From: Reyranellaceae bacterium
GTDB taxonomy: Bacteria; Pseudomonadota; Alphaproteobacteria; Reyranellales; Reyranellaceae
NCBI GenBank assembly: GCA_022844045.1
Contig: JALHMM010000014.1
Location: 22,822-86,821, forward strand
DNA: 64,000 bases
Reading direction: 5' to 3'
In this document: positions 57,242 through 64,000 of the stretch, in pieces
How positions within the stretch are numbered: position 1 is the stretch's first letter
How the letters are laid out: each line of letters starts with the position of its first letter
Notes under the pieces: model-generated
Databases searched by the model: none
Told to the model about the DNA's origin: nothing
Seen by the model: the letters and a program-made list of their open reading frames with translations, nothing else
Made by a program: the position numbers and the translations under genes

Positions 57242-59074
57242 CTAGTCGAGCTCGAAGTCGTCCTTGTAGTCGATCTTCAGCGCCGGATCCTGCTCCTCCT
57301 TGAGCAGGATACAGTTGCCGACCACCAGCACCTCGATCTCGCTACCCATGAAGCAGCGGAAGGCGTCCTCGGGGGTGCAGACGATCGGCTCGCCGCGCAC
57401 GTTGAAGCTGGTGTTGACGATGACCGAGCAGCCGGTCTTGGCGCGGAAGCGCGCGATCAGGTCGTGATAGGCCTCGTTGGTCTCGCGGTGCACGGTCTGG
57501 ATGCGCGCGGAGTAGTCGACATGCGTGACCGCCGGGATGTCGGAGCGCGGCACGTTGAGCTTGTCGATACCGAACAGCGCCTGCTCCTCGGCCGTCATCG
57601 CGCGGCGGCGCTCGGGTCGCACCGGCGCCACCATCAGCATGTAGGGGCTGTCGGCCTCGAACTCGAAGTACTTGCCGACGTCCTCCCGTAGCACCGCCGG
57701 CGCGAAGGGCCGGAACGACTCGCGATACTTCACCTTCAGATTGAGCATCTTCTGCATCGCCGGCGAACGTGCGTCGCCCAGGATCGAGCGGCCGCCCAGC
57801 GCGCGCGGGCCGAACTCCATGCGTCCGCGCATCCAGCCCACCGCCTTCTGCCCGGCCAACGCCTCGGCGGTGGCTTCGATCAGCGCGTTGTACGAAAGTT
57901 CGTGCACGACGGCGCCGGCGGCCCGCAGGCGTGACGGCGCATCGTCGTCGTAGCTCGGGCCGAGATAGGCGCCGGCCATGCCGTCAAGCTTGCCGTTGAG
58001 CGTACGCGGCTGGCGATGGAAGCCGTGATAGGCGGCGAAGGCCGAACCCACCGCACCGCCAGCGTCGCCCGCGGCGGGCTGCACCCAGATCCGGTCGAAG
58101 ATACCCTCGCGATGGATCTTGCCGTTGGCGACGCAGTTCAGCGCGACGCCACCAGCGAGGCAGAGATTCTTCAGGCCGGTTTCCTTGCGCACCGAGCGCG
58201 CGAGACGCAGCACGATCTCCTCGGTCACCGCCTGCACCGAGGCGGCGAGGTCCATCTCGCGCTGGGTCAGCAGCTTCTCCGGCGTGCGCGGCGGGCCGCC
58301 GAACAGCGCGTCGAACTTGGCGTTCGTCATGCGCAGGCCGGTGCAATAGTCGAAGTAGCTCTGGTCGAGCCGGAAGGTGCCGTCCTCCTTCAGGTCGACC
58401 AGGTTGTCGAGGATGGTCTGCAGGAAGCGCGGCTCGCCATAGGGCGCCAAGCCCATCACCTTGTACTCGCCGGAGTTCACCTTGAAGCCGGTGTAGTAGG
58501 TGAAAGCCGAGTAGAGCAGGCCGATCGAGTGCGGGAAGTGCAGCTCGCGCAGCATCTCCAGGTCGTGGCCCTTGCCGTGCGCCAGCGACGTCGTCGCCCA
58601 TTCGCCGACGCCGTCCATGGTCAGCACGGCTGCTTCCTCGAAGGGCGAGGGGAAGAAAGCCGAAGCGGCGTGGCTCTGGTGATGCTCGCCGAACAGCAGC
58701 TTGTTCTGCCAGTCGAAGTCCGGCGCGTGCTTCTTCAGCTCGTCGCGCAGCAGGGTCTTCTGGAACAGCTTCTCCCGTAGCCACAGCGGGATCGCCATGC
58801 TGAAGGAGCGGAAGCCGCGCGGTGCGAAAGCGAGATAGGTCTCCAGCAGCCGCTCGAACTTGAGGAACGGCTTGTCGTAGAAGGCGACGTGGTCGATGTC
58901 CTGGAGCTTCAGGCCGGCGTGGTCGAGGCAGTAGGTGACGGCGCGCTGCGGGAAGCCGGCGTCGTGCTTCTTGCGCGTGAAGCGCTCCTCCTGTGCGGCC
59001 GCCACCAAGGTGCCGTCGACGACCAGCGCCGCGGCGCTGTCATGATAGAAGGCGGACAGGCCCAGGATACGCAT
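57242..59074 (-). CDS. Carbamoyltransferase (NodU/TobZ/SxtI family)
   Basis: Transfers the carbamoyl group of carbamoyl phosphate, through carbamoyl-AMP, to a hydroxyl of a sugar or natural product. 610 residues: the N-terminal Kae1-like domain starts MRILGLSAFYHDSAAALVVD with metal histidines 131, 132 and 135 in GEHHQSHAASAF; the C-terminal YrdC-like part has GRMEFGPRALGGRSILGD and ends VIVNTSFNVRGEPIVCTPED. All motifs are intact. Preceded 6 bp upstream by an SxtK-like gene and further up by an SxtJ-like gene, the sxtIJK set known from saxitoxin clusters. The acceptor is unknown. Confidence 0.95.
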   Translation of the reverse strand: MRILGLSAFYHDSAAALVVDGTLVAAAQEERFTRKKHDAGFPQRAVTYCLDHAGLKLQDIDHVAFYDKPFLKFERLLETYLAFAPRGFRSFSMAIPLWLREKLFQKTLLRDELKKHAPDFDWQNKLLFGEHHQSHAASAFFPSPFEEAAVLTMDGVGEWATTSLAHGKGHDLEMLRELHFPHSIGLLYSAFTYYTGFKVNSGEYKVMGLAPYGEPRFLQTILDNLVDLKEDGTFRLDQSYFDYCTGLRMTNAKFDALFGGPPRTPEKLLTQREMDLAASVQAVTEEIVLRLARSVRKETGLKNLCLAGGVALNCVANGKIHREGIFDRIWVQPAAGDAGGAVGSAFAAYHGFHRQPRTLNGKLDGMAGAYLGPSYDDDAPSRLRAAGAVVHELSYNALIEATAEALAGQKAVGWMRGRMEFGPRALGGRSILGDARSPAMQKMLNLKVKYRESFRPFAPAVLREDVGKYFEFEADSPYMLMVAPVRPERRRAMTAEEQALFGIDKLNVPRSDIPAVTHVDYSARIQTVHRETNEAYHDLIARFRAKTGCSVIVNTSFNVRGEPIVCTPEDAFRCFMGSEIEVLVVGNCILLKEEQDPALKIDYKDDFELD

Positions 59075-59080
59075 CGGTGC

Positions 59081-59230
59081 TCAGAAGATCGTGTAGATGA
59101 AGGGCGCGATCGCGCTGCCCTTGGTCAGCACCAGCAGCCCGCCCAGCAGCACCATCATGATCATGATCGGCAGCAGCCAGAACTTCTTGCGGACCTTCAG
59201 GAAATCCCAGACCTCTTTCACAAACCACAT
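59081..59230 (-). CDS. DUF5989/SxtK-like small membrane protein
   Basis: 49 residues, beginning MWFVKEVWDFLKVRKKFWLL followed by a hydrophobic helix (IMIMMVLLGGLLVL) and ending IAPFIYTIF. This is the form of the short proteins (DUF5989, SxtK) found next to carbamoyltransferases. AAAGGA precedes the ATG at 59230. The carbamoyltransferase starts 6 bp after its stop. Probably an inner-membrane helper that anchors or regulates the transferase; this role is inference. Confidence 0.85.
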   Translation of the reverse strand: MWFVKEVWDFLKVRKKFWLLPIMIMMVLLGGLLVLTKGSAIAPFIYTIF

Positions 59231-59239
59231 TTCAGCGAA

Positions 59240-59512
59240 TCCTTTGAGGCGAATCTACCTTCCCCGGAGGGCAGGGCTATCGCATACGGCGGCTTTGACT
59301 CTTGTTTTACCTTCCCCCGGAGGGGGAAGGTGCCCGAAGGGCGGAAGGGGGATGTCGAAGACGGACACCGCGTTTGTTGAAACATCCCCGCGGGGCCGTC
59401 CGCGGCCCCTGACCGTCGCGCGTTGCGCGCCACCTTCCCCCTCCGGGGGAAGGTAGATGCAATTTCATATGCGACAGCCCTGCCGTCCGGGGGAAGGTAA
59501 AACAAAGTCGAG
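59240..59512. repeat. Cluster of CTTCCCC-type palindromes inside the carbamoyltransferase operon
   Basis: Perfect hairpins with ACCTTCCCCC arms at 59309-59318/59322-59331 and 59432-59441/59445-59454. Outside them, a left flank (GGGCTATCGCATACGGCGG to TTGTTTTACC) and a right flank (GGTAAAACAAAGTCG to ATATGCGATCG) are inverted copies of each other. The segment about 59326-59369 matches 23642-23683. It fills the 306-bp gap between the SxtJ- and SxtK-like genes; no gene is seen. Confidence 0.8.
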
Positions 59513-59536
59513 CCGGCCATATGCGATCGCCTCACT

Positions 59537-59971
59537 TCAGAACTGCTTGCGCATCGTCTCGGGCGGCGGGCCCGGCGGATCGCGCTCGATCCAGTAGCTG
59601 CGCGCGGTACGGTCGAATTTCAAACGCAGCAGGTCCTTGCCGCGTGCCCGCATGATCAGACCGATCGGCACGACCGACAGGAAGAACAGCAGGCCCAGCA
59701 CGATCGGCGCGACGATCCGGCCCAGCAGCAGGCCGAACTTCGTCCAGCCGCGATTGAGCGGCGCCAGGATGCCGGCGGCGGTGAAAGAGACGACGAGGAA
59801 CGTGCCCGCGATGCCGGCCGCCCACGGCCACATCCAGCCGTGGCGCCAGGCCGATATGGCGGCGACGATGGCGAAGAAGCCGGTGAACACCAGACCGAAC
59901 GAACGGTTCGAACTGCCGACGACCTCCTCTTCGCGCGCGAGGTCCTCGTGAAACCCGTGGCGTGACGCCAT
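59537..59971 (-). CDS. SxtJ-like membrane protein
   Basis: 144 residues with three hydrophobic segments (FGLVFTGFFAIVAAISAW, PWAAGIAGTFLVVSFTAAG, IVAPIVLGLLFFLSVVPIG) and a C-terminal segment LLRLKFDRTARSYWIERDPP. This matches SxtJ-type proteins, membrane partners of carbamoyltransferases with unknown function. GGGGA lies at the ATG. It is 60 bp downstream of the SGNH-hydrolase gene and separated from the SxtK-like gene by a repeat cluster. Confidence 0.85.
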   Translation of the reverse strand: MASRHGFHEDLAREEEVVGSSNRSFGLVFTGFFAIVAAISAWRHGWMWPWAAGIAGTFLVVSFTAAGILAPLNRGWTKFGLLLGRIVAPIVLGLLFFLSVVPIGLIMRARGKDLLRLKFDRTARSYWIERDPPGPPPETMRKQF

Positions 59972-60031
59972 TCCCCGTTCGTCTCCGTGCCTGTTCCCGT
60001 TCCGATCCCGCCGACCCTATCATACACCAAG

Positions 60032-61195
60032 TCAGGGCCGGTGCCGTGCGGCGAGTAGGCGGGCGAGAAACGCGTTGAACCGCGCATTCGGGTGCCCGTC
60101 GTCCGGTATCCGCATCTCCGCCGACCGCAATCCCTCGCGATCGAGCACGTCGGAAACCATCACCAGCGTCGCGCCCGACCGTTCGATCGCGGCCGCCACG
60201 CGCGACCGGTAGAGGCCGTAGGCGTGATCGTCCGTCCAGTACAACGCGGTCAGCCCGCACCCGTAGCGCTGGCCGAGTTCGAGCCTGATCTCCGTCAGCA
60301 GCGCCTCCAAGAGCGCGATCTGATGGATGCTGCGGGGGATCGGAGCCAGCACGCGCATGAGCTCGACGCCCTGCATCGACGCCGACAGGCGCCGGTCGAG
60401 GAAGCCGCGCCGCGCCGCCGCCTCGTGGAGGGTGCCCGTGTGGCGCGGTCGTCCGTCGGGTCCGATCTCGAACGCTGGCGCCGTGCCCCACCACCAGTCG
60501 CCCTTATGGCCGGCGGCACGTGCGAGGTGGTCGTCGTTGACCCACAGGATGGCGTCACGGACCTTGCCGCGCACGGCGGCATCGACACGGCCCGACCGCA
60601 GCTGCGCCAGGACCTGGTGGGGGCCGTAGGCCGATACGCCGAGATTGACGACCTGAAAGGCGCCGGCGGTGGCGGCGGCGAACCGGGCCGGCAGCGTGTC
60701 GGCATCGGCTACGCCGTCGCCGAACGTGAAGGAATCGCCGAGGAACAGGATCGTGTCGCCGGGGCCGTCGCCGCCGGGCGTGATGCGCCGACCGACCGCG
60801 TCCAGGGTGTAGGTGGCGTCGTAGATGACGCGGCCGTCGCGGGCGCGCACGCCGCGGATAGTGGCGGCGGGGCGCGGGATCCAGCCGGTGACGGGGTCGG
60901 CGACGAACAGCGGTTGCGGCTCCTCGCGTTGCATGTGCGCATCGCTGGCGCCAGTGCCGGGTACCGGTTTCACGAGTCGCAGGACGCCCTCGGCCACGAG
61001 CAGCGTCGTCAGGAGGGCCGCGACCAGGGTCGCACCATTGCGCACCGCGCGGGTGCGCACGAGGAACGCGACCGCTACCGCGCCGGCCAGTGCCAGGACG
61101 GTCGCCAGGACCGCTGACCGCGCCCAGCCGATTCCGACGGCGATGGCCAGGGCCACCGTCGCCGCCAAGGCCAGCCAGTGCAGTACCGGCCTCAT
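60032..61195 (-). CDS. Membrane-anchored SGNH/GDSL hydrolase-like protein
   Basis: 387 residues: two or three N-terminal membrane helices (residues 5-75), then an SGNH domain with the block I serine 155 in FLGDSFTFGDGV, block III-type NDDHLAR and the Asp-x-x-His pair Asp365/His368 in DDGHPNARF. SGNH enzymes add or remove acyl groups on glycans and other polymers. The ATG at 61195 starts the membrane region and overlaps the preceding stop (ATGA); the frame is open upstream. Placement ahead of the carbamoyltransferase set suggests a shared glycan or lipid substrate. Confidence 0.82.
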   Translation of the reverse strand: MRPVLHWLALAATVALAIAVGIGWARSAVLATVLALAGAVAVAFLVRTRAVRNGATLVAALLTTLLVAEGVLRLVKPVPGTGASDAHMQREEPQPLFVADPVTGWIPRPAATIRGVRARDGRVIYDATYTLDAVGRRITPGGDGPGDTILFLGDSFTFGDGVADADTLPARFAAATAGAFQVVNLGVSAYGPHQVLAQLRSGRVDAAVRGKVRDAILWVNDDHLARAAGHKGDWWWGTAPAFEIGPDGRPRHTGTLHEAAARRGFLDRRLSASMQGVELMRVLAPIPRSIHQIALLEALLTEIRLELGQRYGCGLTALYWTDDHAYGLYRSRVAAAIERSGATLVMVSDVLDREGLRSAEMRIPDDGHPNARFNAFLARLLAARHRP

Positions 61196-61464
61196 CGTAC
61201 TGCGGCGCGAGGCGGTGACGGGCGCTGGCCGCGGGCGATAGCTCCCCCGCCGCTCAACAGGCCAACGAAGTCGATGATCGGCGTGGCGGCCGGACCGCGG
61301 ACGGCCCGCATGTTCAGGGAGATCGCCGCGATCGACGTCCCGGCGGCACCAAACGCCGCCACCCGCGCCATGGGGCGGAGCGCCAAGATGCCGATCGCAA
61401 TGCCGGAAACGCACCCTGCGGCGGGCAAGATCCGGTGCACCGCCGCCCGCACAACGCTATCCAT
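61192..61464 (-). CDS. Small membrane protein upstream of the SGNH hydrolase
   Basis: 90 residues, two moderately hydrophobic segments (about 12-30 and 33-50), Arg/Pro-rich C-terminus. No family is recognised. Support for coding is the ATGA overlap with the SGNH gene and the direction; against it, the sequence could be a GC-rich chance frame. If real, it is the first gene of the carbamoyltransferase operon, and its promoter would lie in 61465-61556. Confidence 0.5.
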   Translation of the reverse strand: MDSVVRAAVHRILPAAGCVSGIAIGILALRPMARVAAFGAAGTSIAAISLNMRAVRGPAATPIIDFVGLLSGGGAIARGQRPSPPRAAVR

Positions 61465-61556
61465 GCCCCGTCACTAACCGGCGACCGGCGGCGAGGCAAG
61501 CCGGGCAAGGCTGTACTACTGAATCGCCTTCCCCAGCGAGGGAGGCTGGCAGGTGG

Positions 61557-62258
61557 CTACTCGGCGGCTCGCGCCGTGCCTGTCTCGGCCAAAGCGTGGC
61601 CCAGGATAGAGACCAGCATGCGACGCATCACCAAGGCCGCGCCGCGTGCCTCCAGCCCGTACTGCAGACGCAGGTTGGCCCAGGTCTCCCAGTCCATCGC
61701 CGCGGTGAGCGCGTCGAGGGTTTCCTGACGGACCGAGGGCGGCAGGCGGTCGAGCTCGGGCCGCAGCACCTGCTCGGAGCGGAAGCGGGCGTACATGCGG
61801 CCGGCGCGGGCGCGCTCAGCCAGCGAGGCGGAGCCCGACTGGTGGATCGCGGCCGAGCGCAGCAGCGGCATCAGGGTCTCGCAGATCTCCGCGCGCTGCT
61901 CGAGCAGGGCGGCGACCCGGTCGTCGAGCGAGGCCGATTCGGGGATCGCCCGGGCCAGCTTCAGAACGTCGCGCACGACGCGGTCGGCGACGGCGATGAA
62001 CAGCGCCTCGGTGTCGGCGAAATGCTGGAAAATAGAACGCACCGACACGCCAGCCCGATCGGCGATCACGGCCGTGCGCGGCTGGGCCTCGCCCTCGCGG
62101 ATGAGGTCGAGGGCGGCGCCGACGATGCGCTCGCGGGTCCTCTCGGACCGGAGCGTACGCCCATCGACCTTGGTCGTTTGGACCGGCTTGGGATCGGTCA
62201 GGACAGGCCGATCAAGCCGGATGGGGGATTCGTCTACCATCCAATAATTACTGTTCAT
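61557..62258 (-). CDS. TetR family regulator (paralogue 1)
   Basis: 233 residues: about 30 non-conserved residues, then an N-terminal HTH with TRERIVGAALDLIREGEAQ and VSVRSIFQHFADTEALFIAV, and a helical ligand domain. The start at 62258 has an AAGG site in an AT-rich leader; an ATG at 62240 is an alternative. It resembles the next gene closely in the HTH (FQHFADTEALFIAV versus FQHYQDVETLFIAV), so the pair arose by duplication. Target unknown. Confidence 0.87.
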   Translation of the reverse strand: MNSNYWMVDESPIRLDRPVLTDPKPVQTTKVDGRTLRSERTRERIVGAALDLIREGEAQPRTAVIADRAGVSVRSIFQHFADTEALFIAVADRVVRDVLKLARAIPESASLDDRVAALLEQRAEICETLMPLLRSAAIHQSGSASLAERARAGRMYARFRSEQVLRPELDRLPPSVRQETLDALTAAMDWETWANLRLQYGLEARGAALVMRRMLVSILGHALAETGTARAAE

Positions 62259-62326
62259 GGTAAGCCTTAAATATAATTTCGAACTGCAATATCGGCCTAC
62301 GTTATCTCCCGCATCAAGGTCGAGTG

Positions 62327-62974
62327 TTAAGCCATCATTAATCCAGCGTTATTTTTCGCAGACTGCAGAACAGCAAGGATCAATCGACCCATTGTGGTCG
62401 TGGCGCGCTCGACCTCCATTCCCTGGCGTTGGCGCAGTGCGATCCAGCAGTCCCAGCCGGCTACGATCTGCAAAGCTTCGAGGGATTCCGCTCGCGCCTC
62501 ACCGCTCAAGGAAGCGAGTTCGGCATGGAAAATAGTTTCCAGGCGCTGGCGCAAAGCCGCCCGGTGATACTCCGTGCGCTCGACCAGGGGAGCCGGCGAC
62601 GGGTTGAGCTGACGGCCGGCTAGGACCGCCGGCATCAACCGTTCGTAGAGCCGGCCCTGCTGCTCGGAAAGTTCCCGCACGCGCTCTTCCAGCAGGCCGC
62701 TGTCGTCGATGTCGCGCTGCGTGCCTTCGAGGTCGTCGGCGATGGCGTCGACCACGGCGATGAACAGTGTCTCGACGTCCTGGTAGTGCTGGAATACCGA
62801 GCGGACCGACACGTCGGATCGGCGCGCGACATCGGCGACCTTGGGCAGGCGGCCTTGTTCCTCGACCAGCGCGCGGGCGCCGATGATGATCTTGCGACGG
62901 GTGCTCTCGGCTCTGAGGTTGCGACCATCGATGCGCGGCGCGACAGGTAGATCGGGAGCGGCGTGGATCGACAT
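62327..62974 (-). CDS. TetR family regulator (paralogue 2)
   Basis: 215 residues: HTH region with STRRKIIIGARALVEEQGRL and VSVRSVFQHYQDVETLFIAV, then a ligand-binding helical domain ending RLILAVLQSAKNNAGLMMA. The ATG at 62974 is preferred to the open frame upstream because the fold starts after a short tail, as in paralogue 1. It lies 68 bp upstream of paralogue 1 in the same direction. The 279-bp gap ahead of it is shared with the divergent HAD gene and shows no other gene. Confidence 0.87.
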   Translation of the reverse strand: MSIHAAPDLPVAPRIDGRNLRAESTRRKIIIGARALVEEQGRLPKVADVARRSDVSVRSVFQHYQDVETLFIAVVDAIADDLEGTQRDIDDSGLLEERVRELSEQQGRLYERLMPAVLAGRQLNPSPAPLVERTEYHRAALRQRLETIFHAELASLSGEARAESLEALQIVAGWDCWIALRQRQGMEVERATTTMGRLILAVLQSAKNNAGLMMA

Positions 62975-63253
62975 GATGGGGGATATCTCCAACGATGGCG
63001 CATGGTCCCGGAATCGCGAACTCCGGGCTGGACTCTCCAGCGGCTGATGCCGTCTGCAGATCGGAAAGACGCGGCGCAACGTCCGTCGTATCGCTCGCGC
63101 CGTGTCGCGCGCGGCGATACGCTGCCCACCGTAGCGCGTCAGGACGGCGGGGTATCGACGATCCGGCCGATCTAGTCGGGCTTTGTGTTCGGATCAAGGC
63201 CGCCAGGCTTCAGCATTCGTCACGTCAGTTATTCGAGGATCGGAGATCGGTGA

Positions 63254-63904
63254 ATGCCGGATAGGATCGACGCGGTGTTGTGGGATTTCGGTGGCGTGAT
63301 TCTCAGCTCGCCGTTCGACGCTTTCGCGGCCTACGAGCGAGAGGTTGGGCTTCCCGAAAATTTCATTCGCGGCCTCAATGCGCGAAACCCCGACACCAAT
63401 GCCTGGGCGCGGATGGAACGAAGCGACATCAGCCGTGACGAATTCGTCGTCGCCTTCGAGGCCGAGGCGCGCGCCGCCGGCCATAAGCTGGATGGCCGCC
63501 GCGTGCTCGCCTCGATCAGCGGCGAGATCCGGCCGGAGATGGTCGAAGCGCTGCGCCGCGTGCGTGCGCGTCACCGGGTCGCATGCATCACCAACAACAT
63601 GAAGTCGGGCGACGGGCCGGGCATGGCGGCCTCACAGGAGCGCGCGCGGCAGGTCGCCGAGATCATGGGCCTGTTCGAGCACGTCGTGGAGTCGAGCAAG
63701 CTCGGCATGCGCAAGCCGGACCCGCGCATCTACCATCACGCCTGCGCTCTGCTCGGCGTCGCGCCCGAGGCCTGCGTCTATCTCGACGATCTCGGCGTCA
63801 ACCTGAAGCCGGCGCGCGCCATGGGCATGCGCACCATCAAGGTCGGCGATCCCGCCGTCGCCATCGCCGAGCTCGAGGCGATGGTCGGCTTCGCGCTGCG
63901 ATGA
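63254..63904 (+). CDS. HAD-superfamily phosphatase (epoxide-hydrolase-N-like, subfamily IA)
   Basis: 216 residues. Motif I is WDFGGVI (nucleophile Asp11), with the general-acid position occupied by Gly as in this subfamily; motif II is CITNNMKS, motif III Lys in GMRKPDPRIY and motif IV YLDDLGVN. Relatives are phosphatases of the soluble-epoxide-hydrolase N-terminal type. A GGAG site lies before the ATG at 63254. Substrate unknown. Confidence 0.85.
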   Translation: MPDRIDAVLWDFGGVILSSPFDAFAAYEREVGLPENFIRGLNARNPDTNAWARMERSDISRDEFVVAFEAEARAAGHKLDGRRVLASISGEIRPEMVEALRRVRARHRVACITNNMKSGDGPGMAASQERARQVAEIMGLFEHVVESSKLGMRKPDPRIYHHACALLGVAPEACVYLDDLGVNLKPARAMGMRTIKVGDPAVAIAELEAMVGFALR

Positions 63905-63916
63905 TGACGTTCTTCT

Positions 63917-63942
63917 CCCTCTCCCCGCGTGCGGGGAGAGGG
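63917..63942. repeat. CTCTCCCCGC hairpin repeat after the HAD gene
   Basis: CCCTCTCCCCGC (63917-63928) and its perfect complement (63931-63942) flank two bases, followed by TCGGGGTGAGGGGG. This is a common dispersed palindrome type and shares its core with the hairpin at 3376-3407. It may end the HAD transcript. The last 58 bases of the window show no gene. Confidence 0.65.
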
Positions 63943-64000
63943 TCGGGGTGAGGGGGAGTCTCAGGTTGGGAACCAGCGCGGGGCGGCACCGGCGGGTGGG

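Noticed and set aside
56943..57245. 100-codon plus-strand frame
   Set aside because: No ribosome site, unusual Arg/Trp/Cys composition, crosses the gap and the end of the carbamoyltransferase gene.
55900..57260. Insertion sequence or integron between the carbamoyltransferase copies
   Set aside because: No transposase or integrase frame, no terminal inverted repeats; the flanking similarity is homologous coding sequence, not a short target duplication.
59240..59512. CRISPR array
   Set aside because: The repeats are palindromes at uneven distances with inverted flanks; there are no regular spacers and no cas gene in the window.

Overview
The window is GC-rich, densely coding bacterial DNA that reads as a chromosomal segment of an alphaproteobacterium. 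The evidence is the order of its conserved blocks: sdhCDAB, then zapE, mdh-sucCD-sucAB-lpd, xerC-DUF484-transaldolase facing priA, atpHAGDC, and rppH-polysaccharide deacetylase-ctpA-gpmI. The order within the class cannot be fixed from the sequence alone. The dispersed palindromic repeats recall Hyphomicrobiales/Rhodospirillales-type genomes, and a Reyranella-like source is only a guess. No rRNA, tRNA, CRISPR array or transposase was found.

Layout. 1-3.4 kb: succinate dehydrogenase, with sdhC cut by the left edge. 3.4-11.2 kb (minus strand): five small cysteine and alpha/beta hydrolases with 31-32 bp gaps, downstream of a three-gene signalling unit (FixJ-type regulator, lone receiver, histidine kinase with three internal repeats of one PAS-like module). 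11.3-13.4 kb: a small lipoprotein, then LemA and an HtpX-like membrane protease. 13.4-17.9 kb: a tightly packed unit of a GntR regulator, a PhyH-type oxygenase, BrnT/BrnA toxin-antitoxin, a homoserine-dehydrogenase-like enzyme with SAF domain and an isopenicillin-N-synthase-like oxygenase. 18-32 kb: zapE and the TCA block, interrupted by four accessory genes at 19.3-22.4 kb. 32-36.6 kb: an MFS transporter, two tandem hydrolases and xerC/DUF484. 36.6-45.7 kb: transaldolase, priA, ATP synthase F1 genes and a diiron ferritin-like protein. 45.7-55.3 kb: RppH, cell-envelope and glycolysis genes and a three-gene oxidoreductase operon.

55.4-61.5 kb is the most unusual part. A carbamoyltransferase lies with relatives of SxtJ and SxtK, a membrane-anchored SGNH hydrolase and a small membrane protein. 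A 63-codon carbamoyltransferase remnant and an unrecognised gene in atypical DNA lie next to it, and a palindromic repeat cluster sits inside the operon. The last 2.4 kb hold two paralogous TetR regulators and a HAD phosphatase.

How the genes work together. sdhCDAB, mdh, sucCDAB and lpd supply most of the TCA cycle from 2-oxoglutarate to oxaloacetate and feed the respiratory chain that drives the ATP synthase. The accessory blocks look like separate catabolic, signalling and envelope-modification modules placed between these conserved blocks.
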